Source: Candidatus Schekmanbacteria bacterium (lineage in GTDB: Bacteria; CSSED10-310; JACPHN01). From it: a DNA stretch of 60,965 bases. Positions 27,245-34,962 of this stretch are shown one piece after another. The stretch is taken from contig JACPHN010000196.1 of NCBI GenBank assembly GCA_016188575.1, positions 1-60,965 of the forward strand. The letters are read 5' to 3'. The notes below the pieces were generated by a model. That model was given only the letters and a program-made list of their open reading frames with translations, searched no databases and was not told the origin of the DNA. The stretch's first letter is position 1; each line of letters starts with the position of its first letter. A program made the position numbers and the translations under genes.

Positions 27245-28557
27245 GAGGCACTCCTTTCGTACCCGAAAACGGCGGTGGCGAGCAGCTCGCTCAGGGTTGC
27301 GACGCGCACCTGGGGGACCGCGCCGCCGGCCACGGCAGCGCTGAGATGGGCGTGGGTCTGGGGACATTCGCTGACGACCGTGTCGATGCCGGCGGTCACG
27401 GCTTCCCGGAGTCGCCGCTCGGCGGCATGCCGGGCCAGATCTGGAAAGGCGCGCCATGCCTGGCCGGTCTCTCCGGCGTCATAGGCGTATTCGCGCCGGC
27501 GGAAGAGCTCCCGCACGATGAGCCCCGGCAGTGCTCCCAGAAGCTGGCGCGGCGCTTCGTAACAACCCTCGCGGCCGTGGTTGACCGGCCGCGGTGGCAC
27601 GGTCACAACCATCTGCCCGAAGCGGCGCTCTTCCCGCCCCTCCCAGGGGCGAAACGGTTCGGACAGGCGGCCGAGGTAGGGCGAGTCGTGCCAGCCCACG
27701 GCGGCGCATTGCCGGTGGCGCGGCGTCAGCCGGCCGCGGGCGAGCGCCTCCGCATAGACCTCGGTGAGATGCCGGATGCGAGCGCGCACGGGAGCATGCC
27801 GCGGCACCTGGTTGCGCAGCGTGGCGTAGTCCTCGGCCGACAGGCATACGACCTCCTGCGCGCGCGCGCGGTCCAGTGCCGCGGCCGCGGCGGCCGCCAG
27901 CTCCACAAAGAGCGCGCGGTCGCCGATCTCCAGGGCGGCACGGCCGGTGTACGGTTCGGCGTCGAGCAGGCGATAGCGGATGCCAGCGGCGTCGAGCAGC
28001 CGGAAGATCGCCCGGAGATGCTCGTGGTGGTGGCGCAGGTGGCGAAAGTGCGGGCCGATCCACACGACGGTCGTGGCACTCGCCACCGGGGAAGGCCGCG
28101 CATGCTCGCGCCAGTCGCCGCCCTCGGCATCGGCCTCGGGCAGCGGATGACCCTGGCGCCTCACCGTCTCCAACACGCGCGCATGCTCCGGAAGCGGTCC
28201 CAGCTCGGTGAACACCCGAGCGCGCAGCGCCAAAATCACCTCCTGCACCTCGATGTCGGAGCTGAACTTGCACGAGACGTCGCACCCGCCACAGGCGGTA
28301 CAGGCGAACACCGCGCGGCGCACGGCCTCGGTGACGCGCGAGCGGCCGTCGACCAGGCTGTTGCTCATGGTCACCATGCCGCCGCCCGAGTTGAAATGTC
28401 CTTTCAGCTCGTCATAGCTCGGGCAGATGGTGCCGGCCTCCTTCCGCTCGACGATCGTCAGCGGCGGAAACTTGCAGAGGTTGCAGCGCGGGCACTTGCC
28501 GGAAAGCGGCCGCAACTGTTCCAGGGTCTCGTACCGGTTGGTCAATAACGCTTGCAT
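27241..28557 (-). CDS. Fe-S cluster electron-transfer protein, GlcF/HdrD-like
   Basis: 438 residues from ATG 28557 (AAGGAG upstream). Two N-terminal cysteine groups (CPRCNLC then CPSY; CTACGGCDVSC) can hold two [4Fe-4S] clusters. The C-terminal half is laid out like the CCG-domain region of GlcF/HdrD proteins, but the usual Cys residues are mostly replaced (GWHDSPYLGRL where CHDxCxLGR is expected; GREGCYEAPR where CCG is expected). The non-cubane or menaquinone-linked function of classical homologues is therefore not assured. It lies 21 nt after the upstream FAD gene and overlaps the downstream one, so the three subunits are probably one complex. Confidence 0.78.
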   Translation of the reverse strand: MQALLTNRYETLEQLRPLSGKCPRCNLCKFPPLTIVERKEAGTICPSYDELKGHFNSGGGMVTMSNSLVDGRSRVTEAVRRAVFACTACGGCDVSCKFSSDIEVQEVILALRARVFTELGPLPEHARVLETVRRQGHPLPEADAEGGDWREHARPSPVASATTVVWIGPHFRHLRHHHEHLRAIFRLLDAAGIRYRLLDAEPYTGRAALEIGDRALFVELAAAAAAALDRARAQEVVCLSAEDYATLRNQVPRHAPVRARIRHLTEVYAEALARGRLTPRHRQCAAVGWHDSPYLGRLSEPFRPWEGREERRFGQMVVTVPPRPVNHGREGCYEAPRQLLGALPGLIVRELFRRREYAYDAGETGQAWRAFPDLARHAAERRLREAVTAGIDTVVSECPQTHAHLSAAVAGGAVPQVRVATLSELLATAVFGYERSAS

Positions 28558-28578
28558 TGTCGATCTCCTTTTTCGCCT

Positions 28579-30066
28579 TCACTCCACCGCGTTGAGCGCG
28601 AGGGCGCGCGAAACGTCCAGACGGCCCGGCGCCAACACGGCATCGGGGTCAAACATGGCCTTTACCTTAGGGACGACCCACGCGGTGGAGCAGCGCGCGA
28701 AGGCGATCTCGCTCCACGGGCCGTACGGGCGGCTGAAGAAAGCTCCCGCTCCCGAGAGCTGGTGCGCCAGGCCTTGCGTCCACGCCTCGACGCGCTCGCG
28801 CTCGCCGGCGGCGTGAGGCACGATGACCTCGAAGTGGCAGCAGCGTCCCGCCACCTGCGGTTGCACGTACACCAGCGGTGAGCGCTCGGGAGCGCCCGGC
28901 GCCGTCGCGGCGGCGGCGACCAGCGCGTGGAAACGCGGCGTCCTGTCAAGCGTGGTCTGGAAGAAGAGCTCGCGCGCGTGCATCTCGCCGGCGTGCTTCC
29001 AGTACGGCGCCGTGGAGTACTGCTCCGGGCACGTGAGGCGCCGGAGCAGCGCCTCCTCCGAGCCCACGGGGGGATGGGCCGGTTGCAGACCGGTCTGCGC
29101 GTACAGCTCGTCGATCTCACGATGAACGTAGCGTCGCTTGTCCTCCGGGAAGTAGCGGGCCGCTCCCAGGGAATAGACCAGATACCAGGGCCGGGTGCGG
29201 CCGGCGGCGATGGCGACGTCCTCGCGCTCGGTTTCGCACAGCGCGGCCAGCGCTGGCCCGTTCACCACAAAGGCGATGTCCGCAAACCCGCGCCGCAGCA
29301 ACATGCGCACGGCGCGCACGAGTGGCGCCAGGGACTCTGCCGCGGTCAGGTGCAGCGTCTCCCACTCGGGGAGGCGTTCCGCCTTGGCGGAGCACCACGT
29401 GACGATGCCAACCGACCCCTGCGCCCCCTGCACGATGCGCATCAGATCCGATTGGCCGGGGCCGAGCGGGCTTTTCTGCGCGTCGCCGGCGGCCCACTGG
29501 TCTTCGAGCGTGCCGGGGCCGGCGGCGGCTCCCGTGCGAAAGTATTCGCCGGTACCGAACACCACTTCGGTGCACAGCAGCGGGTCGCTGATGTCCCACT
29601 GGAAGCGCGGGTAGATGGTGGGCTCGCGCTCCAGATAGGCGGCGAGCGCCGATTTCCCGGGCCGGGGACACAACGGCAACAGCGCCCGCAGGCCGTGGTT
29701 GCGCAGTGCAGGAGCAAGCTGGGAGAAGGTGACGCCGGCCTGGAAGAGCGAGACGCGGTTGCGTCGATCGATGCGCAGGACGCGTTGCAGGGACGAGAGA
29801 TCGACGACGATGGTGTTGTCGGCGCAGGTGGTGTCACCGCGATGGTGCGCGCCGCTCGAGCTTACGGGAACCAGCGACAAGTGCAGTGCCCGGGCGGCAC
29901 GGACGAGCGCCTGGACGTCGCCGGCGCCTTGTGGATAGGCGACAGCCAGAGGGAGCGCGCCGGCGAAGCCGTTGGCGTCGGTGCGAAACGTCTCCCGGAT
30001 GGGGAGGCTTTCGTCGAGTCGCAGCATGGGCAGGTGGGACTGGAGCTGGGGGATGGGATTGGTCAC
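28579..30066 (-). CDS. Second FAD-linked oxidase subunit, GlcE/GlcD-like
   Basis: 495 residues from GTG 30066 with GAGGTG just upstream. It has a PCMH-type FAD domain: PLAVAYPQGAGDVQALVRA, VPVSSSGAHHRGDTT where the Gly-rich loop lies, and TIVVDLSSLQRVLRIDRRN. A long oxidase C-terminal domain follows, ending ALLAPGRLD-like (VLAPGRLDVS). It is first in the operon. A 16-bp TetR-type palindrome (30096-30111) lies 30 bp upstream of the start, so expression is probably repressed by the TetR protein encoded upstream. Confidence 0.78.
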   Translation of the reverse strand: MTNPIPQLQSHLPMLRLDESLPIRETFRTDANGFAGALPLAVAYPQGAGDVQALVRAARALHLSLVPVSSSGAHHRGDTTCADNTIVVDLSSLQRVLRIDRRNRVSLFQAGVTFSQLAPALRNHGLRALLPLCPRPGKSALAAYLEREPTIYPRFQWDISDPLLCTEVVFGTGEYFRTGAAAGPGTLEDQWAAGDAQKSPLGPGQSDLMRIVQGAQGSVGIVTWCSAKAERLPEWETLHLTAAESLAPLVRAVRMLLRRGFADIAFVVNGPALAALCETEREDVAIAAGRTRPWYLVYSLGAARYFPEDKRRYVHREIDELYAQTGLQPAHPPVGSEEALLRRLTCPEQYSTAPYWKHAGEMHARELFFQTTLDRTPRFHALVAAAATAPGAPERSPLVYVQPQVAGRCCHFEVIVPHAAGERERVEAWTQGLAHQLSGAGAFFSRPYGPWSEIAFARCSTAWVVPKVKAMFDPDAVLAPGRLDVSRALALNAVE

Positions 30067-30095
30067 AGGGCACCTCTTGGGGTAGTGGAGTCAGA

Positions 30096-30111
30096 TACCG
30101 ACATGCCGGTA
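30096..30111. promoter_or_regulatory. TetR operator, copy 1 (upstream of FAD/Fe-S operon)
   Basis: TACCGACATGCCGGTA is a 16-bp near-perfect palindrome 30 bp upstream of the first oxidase gene. The same motif occurs at two other places around tetR. Confidence 0.65.
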
Positions 30112-30388
30112 CTGACGACGGCAAACGACTGGAAGGGAGGGACGATGCGGCAAGGTTCGCGCCGCAGATTGCTTGACGTCACCGGACAACGGAGCGCGGG
30201 ATCCACCGCCTGCGGGGCGTCGCGACAACAGCGCCCCCCTCCGTCCCGCCGCGGGCGGGGGGAGGTGAGCGGGGCGAGTACGGCGGGCGATTGCCGGAGG
30301 CGACTCCCCCCGCGCGCGGGGGAGGTGAGGGTGGGGGGCAGAGTCGGTTGGTGCAGGGGAGATCGCCACAAGTTTTTCTCGGCTCCGA

Positions 30389-30404
30389 TACCGACATGCC
30401 GGTA
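30389..30404. promoter_or_regulatory. TetR operator, copy 2
   Basis: TACCGACATGCCGGTA, identical to copy 1 and extended by flanking A/T to an 18-bp palindrome. It lies 40 bp downstream of the tetR stop and 320 bp upstream of the oxidase start. Confidence 0.6.
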
Positions 30405-30443
30405 TTGGCCGCGCCGGCTTCCCCTCGTCTTTGTCTTCATCCC

Positions 30444-31088
30444 TCACCTCGCCGGCGCCAGCGCCGCGAGCGCCATCGCCGCCACGTCCGCGGCGAGCGC
30501 GTCGAGATCCACCTCGGCGCTCTCATCAATGAGGTACTTGAACGCCACGTGCATCACTCCCCCGAGCAAGAACGTCGCGAGCTGCGTGGCGTCCGGAAAC
30601 TTCCGTATCACCCCGATCGCCATCGCCTGCCGCAGCTCGTCCGCGACCACGGCAATCTGCTGATTCTGGATCAGCCGGAACAGGTCGCCCGTCGCGGCAT
30701 TCTTCGCCAGCGCCTCGCGCAGAAAAATGTTGTAAATGTCCCGGTGCTCGCGAAAATGCGCAAAGATCTCGTGAAAACGCGCCGCTACCAGGTCCTGCAC
30801 CGAGCCTCCCGCGAGCGGCAGCACGCCCTTGCGATAGAACGGTTCCATGCGCTCCAGCAGGCGCCGCGCGTGCTCGCCGAGAAGCTCGCGAAACAGGTCG
30901 TGCTTGCTGCCGAAGTACTCGTAAAACGTGCCGCGGCCGATGCCGGCGGCCTTGCAGATGTGGGCCACGCTCGTTCGCTCGTAGCCCCGCTGCGCGAAGA
31001 CGCGCACCGAAACGTCGAGCAACGACTGACGCCGCTCGTCGGCGGGCATCCGCGGAGCGCGATTGGTGTGGGCTTGTGGTTCAGACAT
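30444..31088 (-). CDS. TetR-family transcriptional regulator
   Basis: 214 residues. The N-terminal helix-turn-helix (about residues 18-65) reads LLDVSVRVFAQRGYERTSVA, HICKAAGIGRGTFYEYFGSK, as is typical of TetR repressors. The C-terminal helical ligand/dimer domain is less conserved. ATG 31088 is directly preceded by an operator-like palindrome (31096-31111), so autoregulation is likely. Two more operator copies lie between this gene and the FAD/Fe-S/FAD operon on the same strand, which makes that operon the probable target. The ligand is presumably a substrate of the oxidases (inference). Confidence 0.9.
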   Translation of the reverse strand: MSEPQAHTNRAPRMPADERRQSLLDVSVRVFAQRGYERTSVAHICKAAGIGRGTFYEYFGSKHDLFRELLGEHARRLLERMEPFYRKGVLPLAGGSVQDLVAARFHEIFAHFREHRDIYNIFLREALAKNAATGDLFRLIQNQQIAVVADELRQAMAIGVIRKFPDATQLATFLLGGVMHVAFKYLIDESAEVDLDALAADVAAMALAALAPAR

Positions 31089-31095
31089 GGTTTAG

Positions 31096-31111
31096 TACCG
31101 ACATGTCAGTA
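31096..31111. promoter_or_regulatory. TetR operator, copy 3 (tetR / DUF697 divergent promoter)
   Basis: TACCGACATGTCAGTA differs from the other copies in two bases and keeps the dyad. It lies 8 bp upstream of tetR and overlaps a TATAAT box (31113-31118) facing the divergent gene, so it could control both directions. Confidence 0.6.
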
Positions 31112-31112
31112 C

Positions 31113-31118
31113 TATAAT
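31113..31118 (+). promoter_or_regulatory. -10 element of the divergent promoter
   Basis: TATAAT is perfect and lies 110 bp upstream of ATG 31228. No good -35 is present (GTTTAG at optimal spacing). The reverse strand offers TATAGT for tetR, so the promoters overlap the operator. Confidence 0.4.
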
Positions 31119-31227
31119 GCGCTCCCCCCCACCCGTCAAGCACTGCGCTCGTTGCGGCGCATGCCCCCGTGCGTCTATGAATATCTCGTCGCATTCCGGG
31201 ATGCTCACGCCAGTCGGGAGGAACGAG

Positions 31228-31821
31228 ATGGGTCACATGGACACGATCAACCGCGTCATGCACGGCGGCTACGACAACGCTTCGGACGAGGAGCGCGTGG
31301 CGGCTGTTCGCGACATGATCGAGGTTTGCTCCACGGCCGCCGCCGCCGTGGCCATTCAGCCGATCCCGCTCGTCGACATCGCGCTGATCTCGCCGATCCA
31401 GATCGCGATGGTCCAAGCTGTCGGCAGAATTCACGGCCATCGCCTCGACAGAAAGGCGGTGCTCGAGATGCTATCGACCTTCGGCGCCAGTCTCGTGGCC
31501 CAGAATGCGATCATGGCCGCCTCCAAGCTTATCCCGTTCCTCGGTTGGCTGATCTCGGCCTCGGTCGCCTACGCCCTCACCTACGCCGTAGGGGAAGTGA
31601 GCGACCACTACTTCCGGAGCGGCCGCGGTCTCGCCGCGCGCGACCTGAAAGAGCACTTCGATCGCGTGTACAAATCGAAAAAGGCCGAGCAAGAGGCGCG
31701 GTTCAAGAGAAGCGGCGACCTCAAGGACCGTCTCGAGCAGCTCAAGGCAGCACATCGCGACGGCATCCTCACCGATGAGGAGCTCGCGCGCAAGAAGGAA
31801 GAAATTCTCAGCAAGTTCTGA
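31228..31821 (+). CDS. DUF697-type membrane-associated protein with C-terminal SHOCT domain
   Basis: 197 residues from ATG 31228 (GGGAGGA 5 nt upstream). The middle has two hydrophobic helices (around AAAAVAIQPIPLVDIALISP and SKLIPFLGWLISASVAYALT) of the type seen in DUF697/GTPase-associated proteins. The last 35 residues (LKDRLEQLKAAHRDGILTDE and the following EELARKKEEIL) form a SHOCT oligomerisation motif. It is divergent from tetR and may share its operator. Function unknown. Confidence 0.7.
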   Translation: MGHMDTINRVMHGGYDNASDEERVAAVRDMIEVCSTAAAAVAIQPIPLVDIALISPIQIAMVQAVGRIHGHRLDRKAVLEMLSTFGASLVAQNAIMAASKLIPFLGWLISASVAYALTYAVGEVSDHYFRSGRGLAARDLKEHFDRVYKSKKAEQEARFKRSGDLKDRLEQLKAAHRDGILTDEELARKKEEILSKF

Positions 31822-31839
31822 GGGCAGCGCCGCGACCGG

Positions 31840-32769
31840 CTAGTCGCCGTCCTGAGGCAGCTCGCCGGGTTCCACCAGGGTGCGCCCGGAGTCACTCAGC
31901 AGCTCGACGGGAATCAGCAGGATCTGCCCCACCACGAGCTTGTTTGGGTCGGTGATCTGGTTGGCGCCGGCGAGCGCGGCAACCTTCTTCGGGTCGCCTG
32001 TCAGCCGCTTGGCGATCAGCTCGAGCGTGTCCGCGGCGCGCACGCGGTAGCGCGCATACGGGTCGGGTGGCGTTTCCTCCGGCGCGATGGTCGGAGCCGG
32101 CTCCTCGGCGACCAGGAACAACGGTTCATCGGGGTTGAGCCCGCCGGCGATGGTGTCAAACTGCGCCGTGTGCTCGCCCAGGCGGTCCAGCGCGGTGCCG
32201 CAGTCCAGCAGGTAGAGGCGCGCCCGCCCGAGCATGACGTAGAGCCGCCACTGCAGGACGTCCTTGCCGGCGCCCTCGCTGGCGGCGTAGCGGTACACCA
32301 CTGCTGGCCCGCCCACCCACGGGAATTCATCGGTACCGAGCTCCTGAAAGCCGGGCCGAGCGGCGACGCGTTCGCGCAGCAGCGCGACCGGAGTGGCGAG
32401 GAGTCTCGCCGCCGGCACACCTGCCTGCAGATTCGCGCCAATTCCATACGCCGCGGGCTGCACGATTGACAGCCGGGCCAGCGATGAATCCTGGACGCTC
32501 GCCGGAAACAGGATGAGCGCCGGGTCGCCCGCCGTATCGCGCGGGGTGTACGCTTCCCAGCCGGTAGGAACCTGGAGAAAGGCGCTGTCCAGCCGCACTC
32601 CGGCACCCGCTCCGGACAGGGGGACAAGCACGTAGCCCGACGGCGCCTGGCGCTTCGCCGTGGCGCAGCCGGCGATGAGCGCCGCGAGGATCGTACCCGC
32701 CGCGATCCACCGTACCGCTGTCTCCCCCTTCGCCTGCCGGCGTGCGCCTGACCGCGCCTCGAATCCCAC
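31840..32769 (-). CDS. LysM-domain lipoprotein
   Basis: 309 residues from GTG 32769. After a basic n-region, the hydrophobic stretch WIAAGTILAALIAGC ends in a lipobox with the lipidated Cys at about residue 35. The C-terminal LysM domain (YRVRAADTLELIAKRLTGDP, then LVVGQILLIP) should bind peptidoglycan. The middle is an unrecognised 170-residue domain. It lies 3 nt after minE and is the last gene of the min operon here, so a role at the cell wall during division is plausible. No strong ribosome site precedes the GTG; coupling to minE may help. Confidence 0.7.
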   Translation of the reverse strand: MGFEARSGARRQAKGETAVRWIAAGTILAALIAGCATAKRQAPSGYVLVPLSGAGAGVRLDSAFLQVPTGWEAYTPRDTAGDPALILFPASVQDSSLARLSIVQPAAYGIGANLQAGVPAARLLATPVALLRERVAARPGFQELGTDEFPWVGGPAVVYRYAASEGAGKDVLQWRLYVMLGRARLYLLDCGTALDRLGEHTAQFDTIAGGLNPDEPLFLVAEEPAPTIAPEETPPDPYARYRVRAADTLELIAKRLTGDPKKVAALAGANQITDPNKLVVGQILLIPVELLSDSGRTLVEPGELPQDGD

Positions 32770-32772
32770 GGC

Positions 32773-33042
32773 TCAGATCCGCGCCATCGATCGCCGCGGC
32801 GGGGGAAGCTGCACGTTGATCTCCAGCACGTCACACCCGTCGACGTGATCGACCTGAAGCTGAACTTGCCCGTCCTCGACGGTGACGTACTTGCGAATCA
32901 CGTCGATGAGATCTTTCTGCAGCGAAGGCAAATAATCCTGGGCGCTCACCTGCGCGCGCTCGCGAGCGATGACGATCTGCAAGCGATCCTTGGCCGTGGC
33001 GGCGCTGCGTTTCGTTGGTAGGAAATACTCGAGTATCCGCAT
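32773..33042 (-). CDS. minE: Cell division topological specificity factor MinE
   Basis: 89 residues, the usual MinE length. The N-terminal part (FLPTKRSAATAKDRLQIVIA) is the MinD-binding/membrane-switching segment, and the C-terminal half is the dimerising topological-specificity domain (LQKDLIDVIRKYVTVEDGQV). It releases MinD from the membrane and makes the Min system oscillate, so that the division ring forms at midcell. It starts 3 nt after minD, with GGGAA upstream. Confidence 0.95.
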   Translation of the reverse strand: MRILEYFLPTKRSAATAKDRLQIVIARERAQVSAQDYLPSLQKDLIDVIRKYVTVEDGQVQLQVDHVDGCDVLEINVQLPPPRRSMARI

Positions 33043-33045
33043 GGG

Positions 33046-33855
33046 TCAATTCCCAAACAGCCGGCTCAGGATTCCACGCGGCTTCCCGTTGAGGAAACGG
33101 TGCGGGACATCACGGCCCAGCAACCGCTCGACCGCCTCGAGGTATGCTTCCCCGGCCTCGCTGCGTCCATTGAGCACCACGGGAGTTCCCGAGTTCGACG
33201 ACTCGAGCACCGCCGGCGACTCGGGAATGACGCCGAGCAGCGGAATCGCGAGGATTTCCAGGACGTCTGCCACCGATAGCATTTCCCCGCGCTTGGCGCG
33301 CCGGGCGTCGTAGCGCGACAGCAGCAGGTGCTCCCGAACCGGCGCATCACCGTCGATGGCGCGTTTCGTCTTGCTGGCCAGCAGCCCGATGATGCGGTCG
33401 GAATCGCGCACGGATGAAACCTCGGGATTGGTGACGACGATCGCCTCGTCCGCCCAGTACATGGCCGCGAACGCGCCGTGCTCGATGCCGGCGGGCGAGT
33501 CGCAAACAATGACGTCGAAGTCGGCCGACAGCTCGTCCAGCACCTTTTTTACGCCCTCGAGCGTCAGCGCGGTCTTGTCACGCGTCTGCGAGGCGGGGAG
33601 TATGCTGAGGTTCTCCAGGCGCTTGTCCTTGATGAGCGCTTGCCGGAGCCTGGCCTCGCCCTGGATGACATTCACGAAATCGTATACCACGCGGCGCTCG
33701 CAACCCATGATAATGTCCAAATTTCGCAAGCCGATGTCGAAATCTACGACGGCGGTGCGCTTTCCGCGCAGCGCCAGCCCGGTGGCGATCGCGGCGCTCG
33801 TCGTGGTCTTGCCCACGCCGCCCTTGCCAGAGGTCACAACAATAATTCTGGACAC
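33046..33855 (-). CDS. minD: Septum site-determining ATPase MinD
   Basis: 269 residues. The deviant Walker A (SGKGGVGKTTT, residues 9-19), switch regions (VVDFDIGLRNLD, VIVCDSPAGIE) and a C-terminal amphipathic membrane-targeting helix (GILSRLFGN) are all present. MinD binds the membrane with ATP, recruits MinC, and is stimulated by MinE. Its position between minC and minE in one operon is the classical order. Confidence 0.96.
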   Translation of the reverse strand: MSRIIVVTSGKGGVGKTTTSAAIATGLALRGKRTAVVDFDIGLRNLDIIMGCERRVVYDFVNVIQGEARLRQALIKDKRLENLSILPASQTRDKTALTLEGVKKVLDELSADFDVIVCDSPAGIEHGAFAAMYWADEAIVVTNPEVSSVRDSDRIIGLLASKTKRAIDGDAPVREHLLLSRYDARRAKRGEMLSVADVLEILAIPLLGVIPESPAVLESSNSGTPVVLNGRSEAGEAYLEAVERLLGRDVPHRFLNGKPRGILSRLFGN

Positions 33856-33874
33856 CTACATTCCTCCAATACGT

Positions 33875-34741
33875 CTATTTCTTCGCGGCGAGCAGGGCGC
33901 TCAGCGGCTCGATCGTGAGTTTTTCGCCGTGCAGGAACACCTGGACGGCCTTGCCGATGTGCTCGCCCTGGAAGTCTTCGCTCAGCATATAGCTTCCGGC
34001 AATCGAGATGAGCTCCGCATCGAAACCTTGGCAAAAAATGCGCGCGCCTTCGTTACCCATGGCGCCCGCGATCGCGCGCCCGCGGAGCGGGCCGTAAACA
34101 TGGATATTACCCGCGGCGATCAGCTCCGCGCCAGAGCTCACCGCCCCCAGCACGATCAGATCGCCCCGCGCCGCATACAGCCGCTGGCCAGACCGCGCCG
34201 GATGGGGCACGATCACGCTTTCGGCGACCTCGCCGTGGCCTTCCACACCGGCATCCTTCGCCGTGGCGTCCATTGCACCGGCATCCTTCGCTGCGGTGGC
34301 CGCCTCCGCAGCCGTGACCGGCGCGGGAGGGGCCGCGGGCGGTGGCGGGGACGCCGCGGCGGGCGGCGGCGTCGCAACCGCGGCCGCTGGTTCGAGGACC
34401 TCGGGGGCCGCCTGGAGCTGCGGCGCCCGTGCCCGACCCTCCAGCGAGACAATCCCGATCCCGAGCTCCTCGGCGCGGGCCGCCAACAGGCCGGAGCTCC
34501 GCTGCACCCCGACGAGCGCCAGCCCGCAAGCGCGCACCGCCCGCGCCAGCTCTGCGAGATCGACGGCCTCGGCCGCACTTTCGACGGGGCTCAAATCCAG
34601 CACCACCGGCGCGTTCCGAAAGTAGCCCGGCGCTTTTCCCGTGGCCGCCGCCAGGTCATGCTCCACAGCGCGAAGGTCCGTCACCAGCACGCGTATGACG
34701 GTCAGGGGCGCGAAACGGCCTTTCAGTTCAATGGAGCTCAT
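33875..34741 (-). CDS. minC: Septum site-determining protein MinC
   Basis: 288 residues. The N-terminal domain (about 1-105; FtsZ inhibition) includes FRNAPVVLDLSP. A long Ala/Pro-rich linker follows (about 110-175), with a small internal duplication (KDAGAMDATAKDAG). The C-terminal beta-helix domain (about 180-285; MinD binding) contains VIVLGAVSSGAEL-like (LIVLGAVSSGAEL) and GNIHVYGPLRGRAIAG. The linker is longer than in enteric MinC. ATG 34741 has no strong ribosome site. Confidence 0.94.
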   Translation of the reverse strand: MSSIELKGRFAPLTVIRVLVTDLRAVEHDLAAATGKAPGYFRNAPVVLDLSPVESAAEAVDLAELARAVRACGLALVGVQRSSGLLAARAEELGIGIVSLEGRARAPQLQAAPEVLEPAAAVATPPPAAASPPPPAAPPAPVTAAEAATAAKDAGAMDATAKDAGVEGHGEVAESVIVPHPARSGQRLYAARGDLIVLGAVSSGAELIAAGNIHVYGPLRGRAIAGAMGNEGARIFCQGFDAELISIAGSYMLSEDFQGEHIGKAVQVFLHGEKLTIEPLSALLAAKK

Positions 34742-34962
34742 GCGGTAAGTCGGAGAGCGTCAGGTGTGGGTACTGCACGATAGCCAGTCCGGCGCTCTTC
34801 TGCAAGCTTCGCGGCCACCGCGGATGGACGCCCGACTGCGCGCTTGACTCTCGGGCTCCGGCGACGTATCGTTTCCCCAGTGTTGCCGCGTCCCGGATGG
34901 GGACGCGAGCCACCCGCGACCACGCTTGCGGAGGTGGCGCTTCCTTCTCGCGGGAGGATGGG

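Larger units (their letters stand above)
30067..30443. other. Regulatory gap between tetR and the oxidase operon
   Basis: 377 bp between the tetR stop and the oxidase start. It contains two copies of the palindromic operator (30096-30111, 30389-30404). Between them lies a very GC-rich stretch with purine/pyrimidine runs and imperfect inverted repeats (30220-30345), such as GGGGGGAGGTGAGCGGGG. No gene is supported. Confidence 0.6.
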
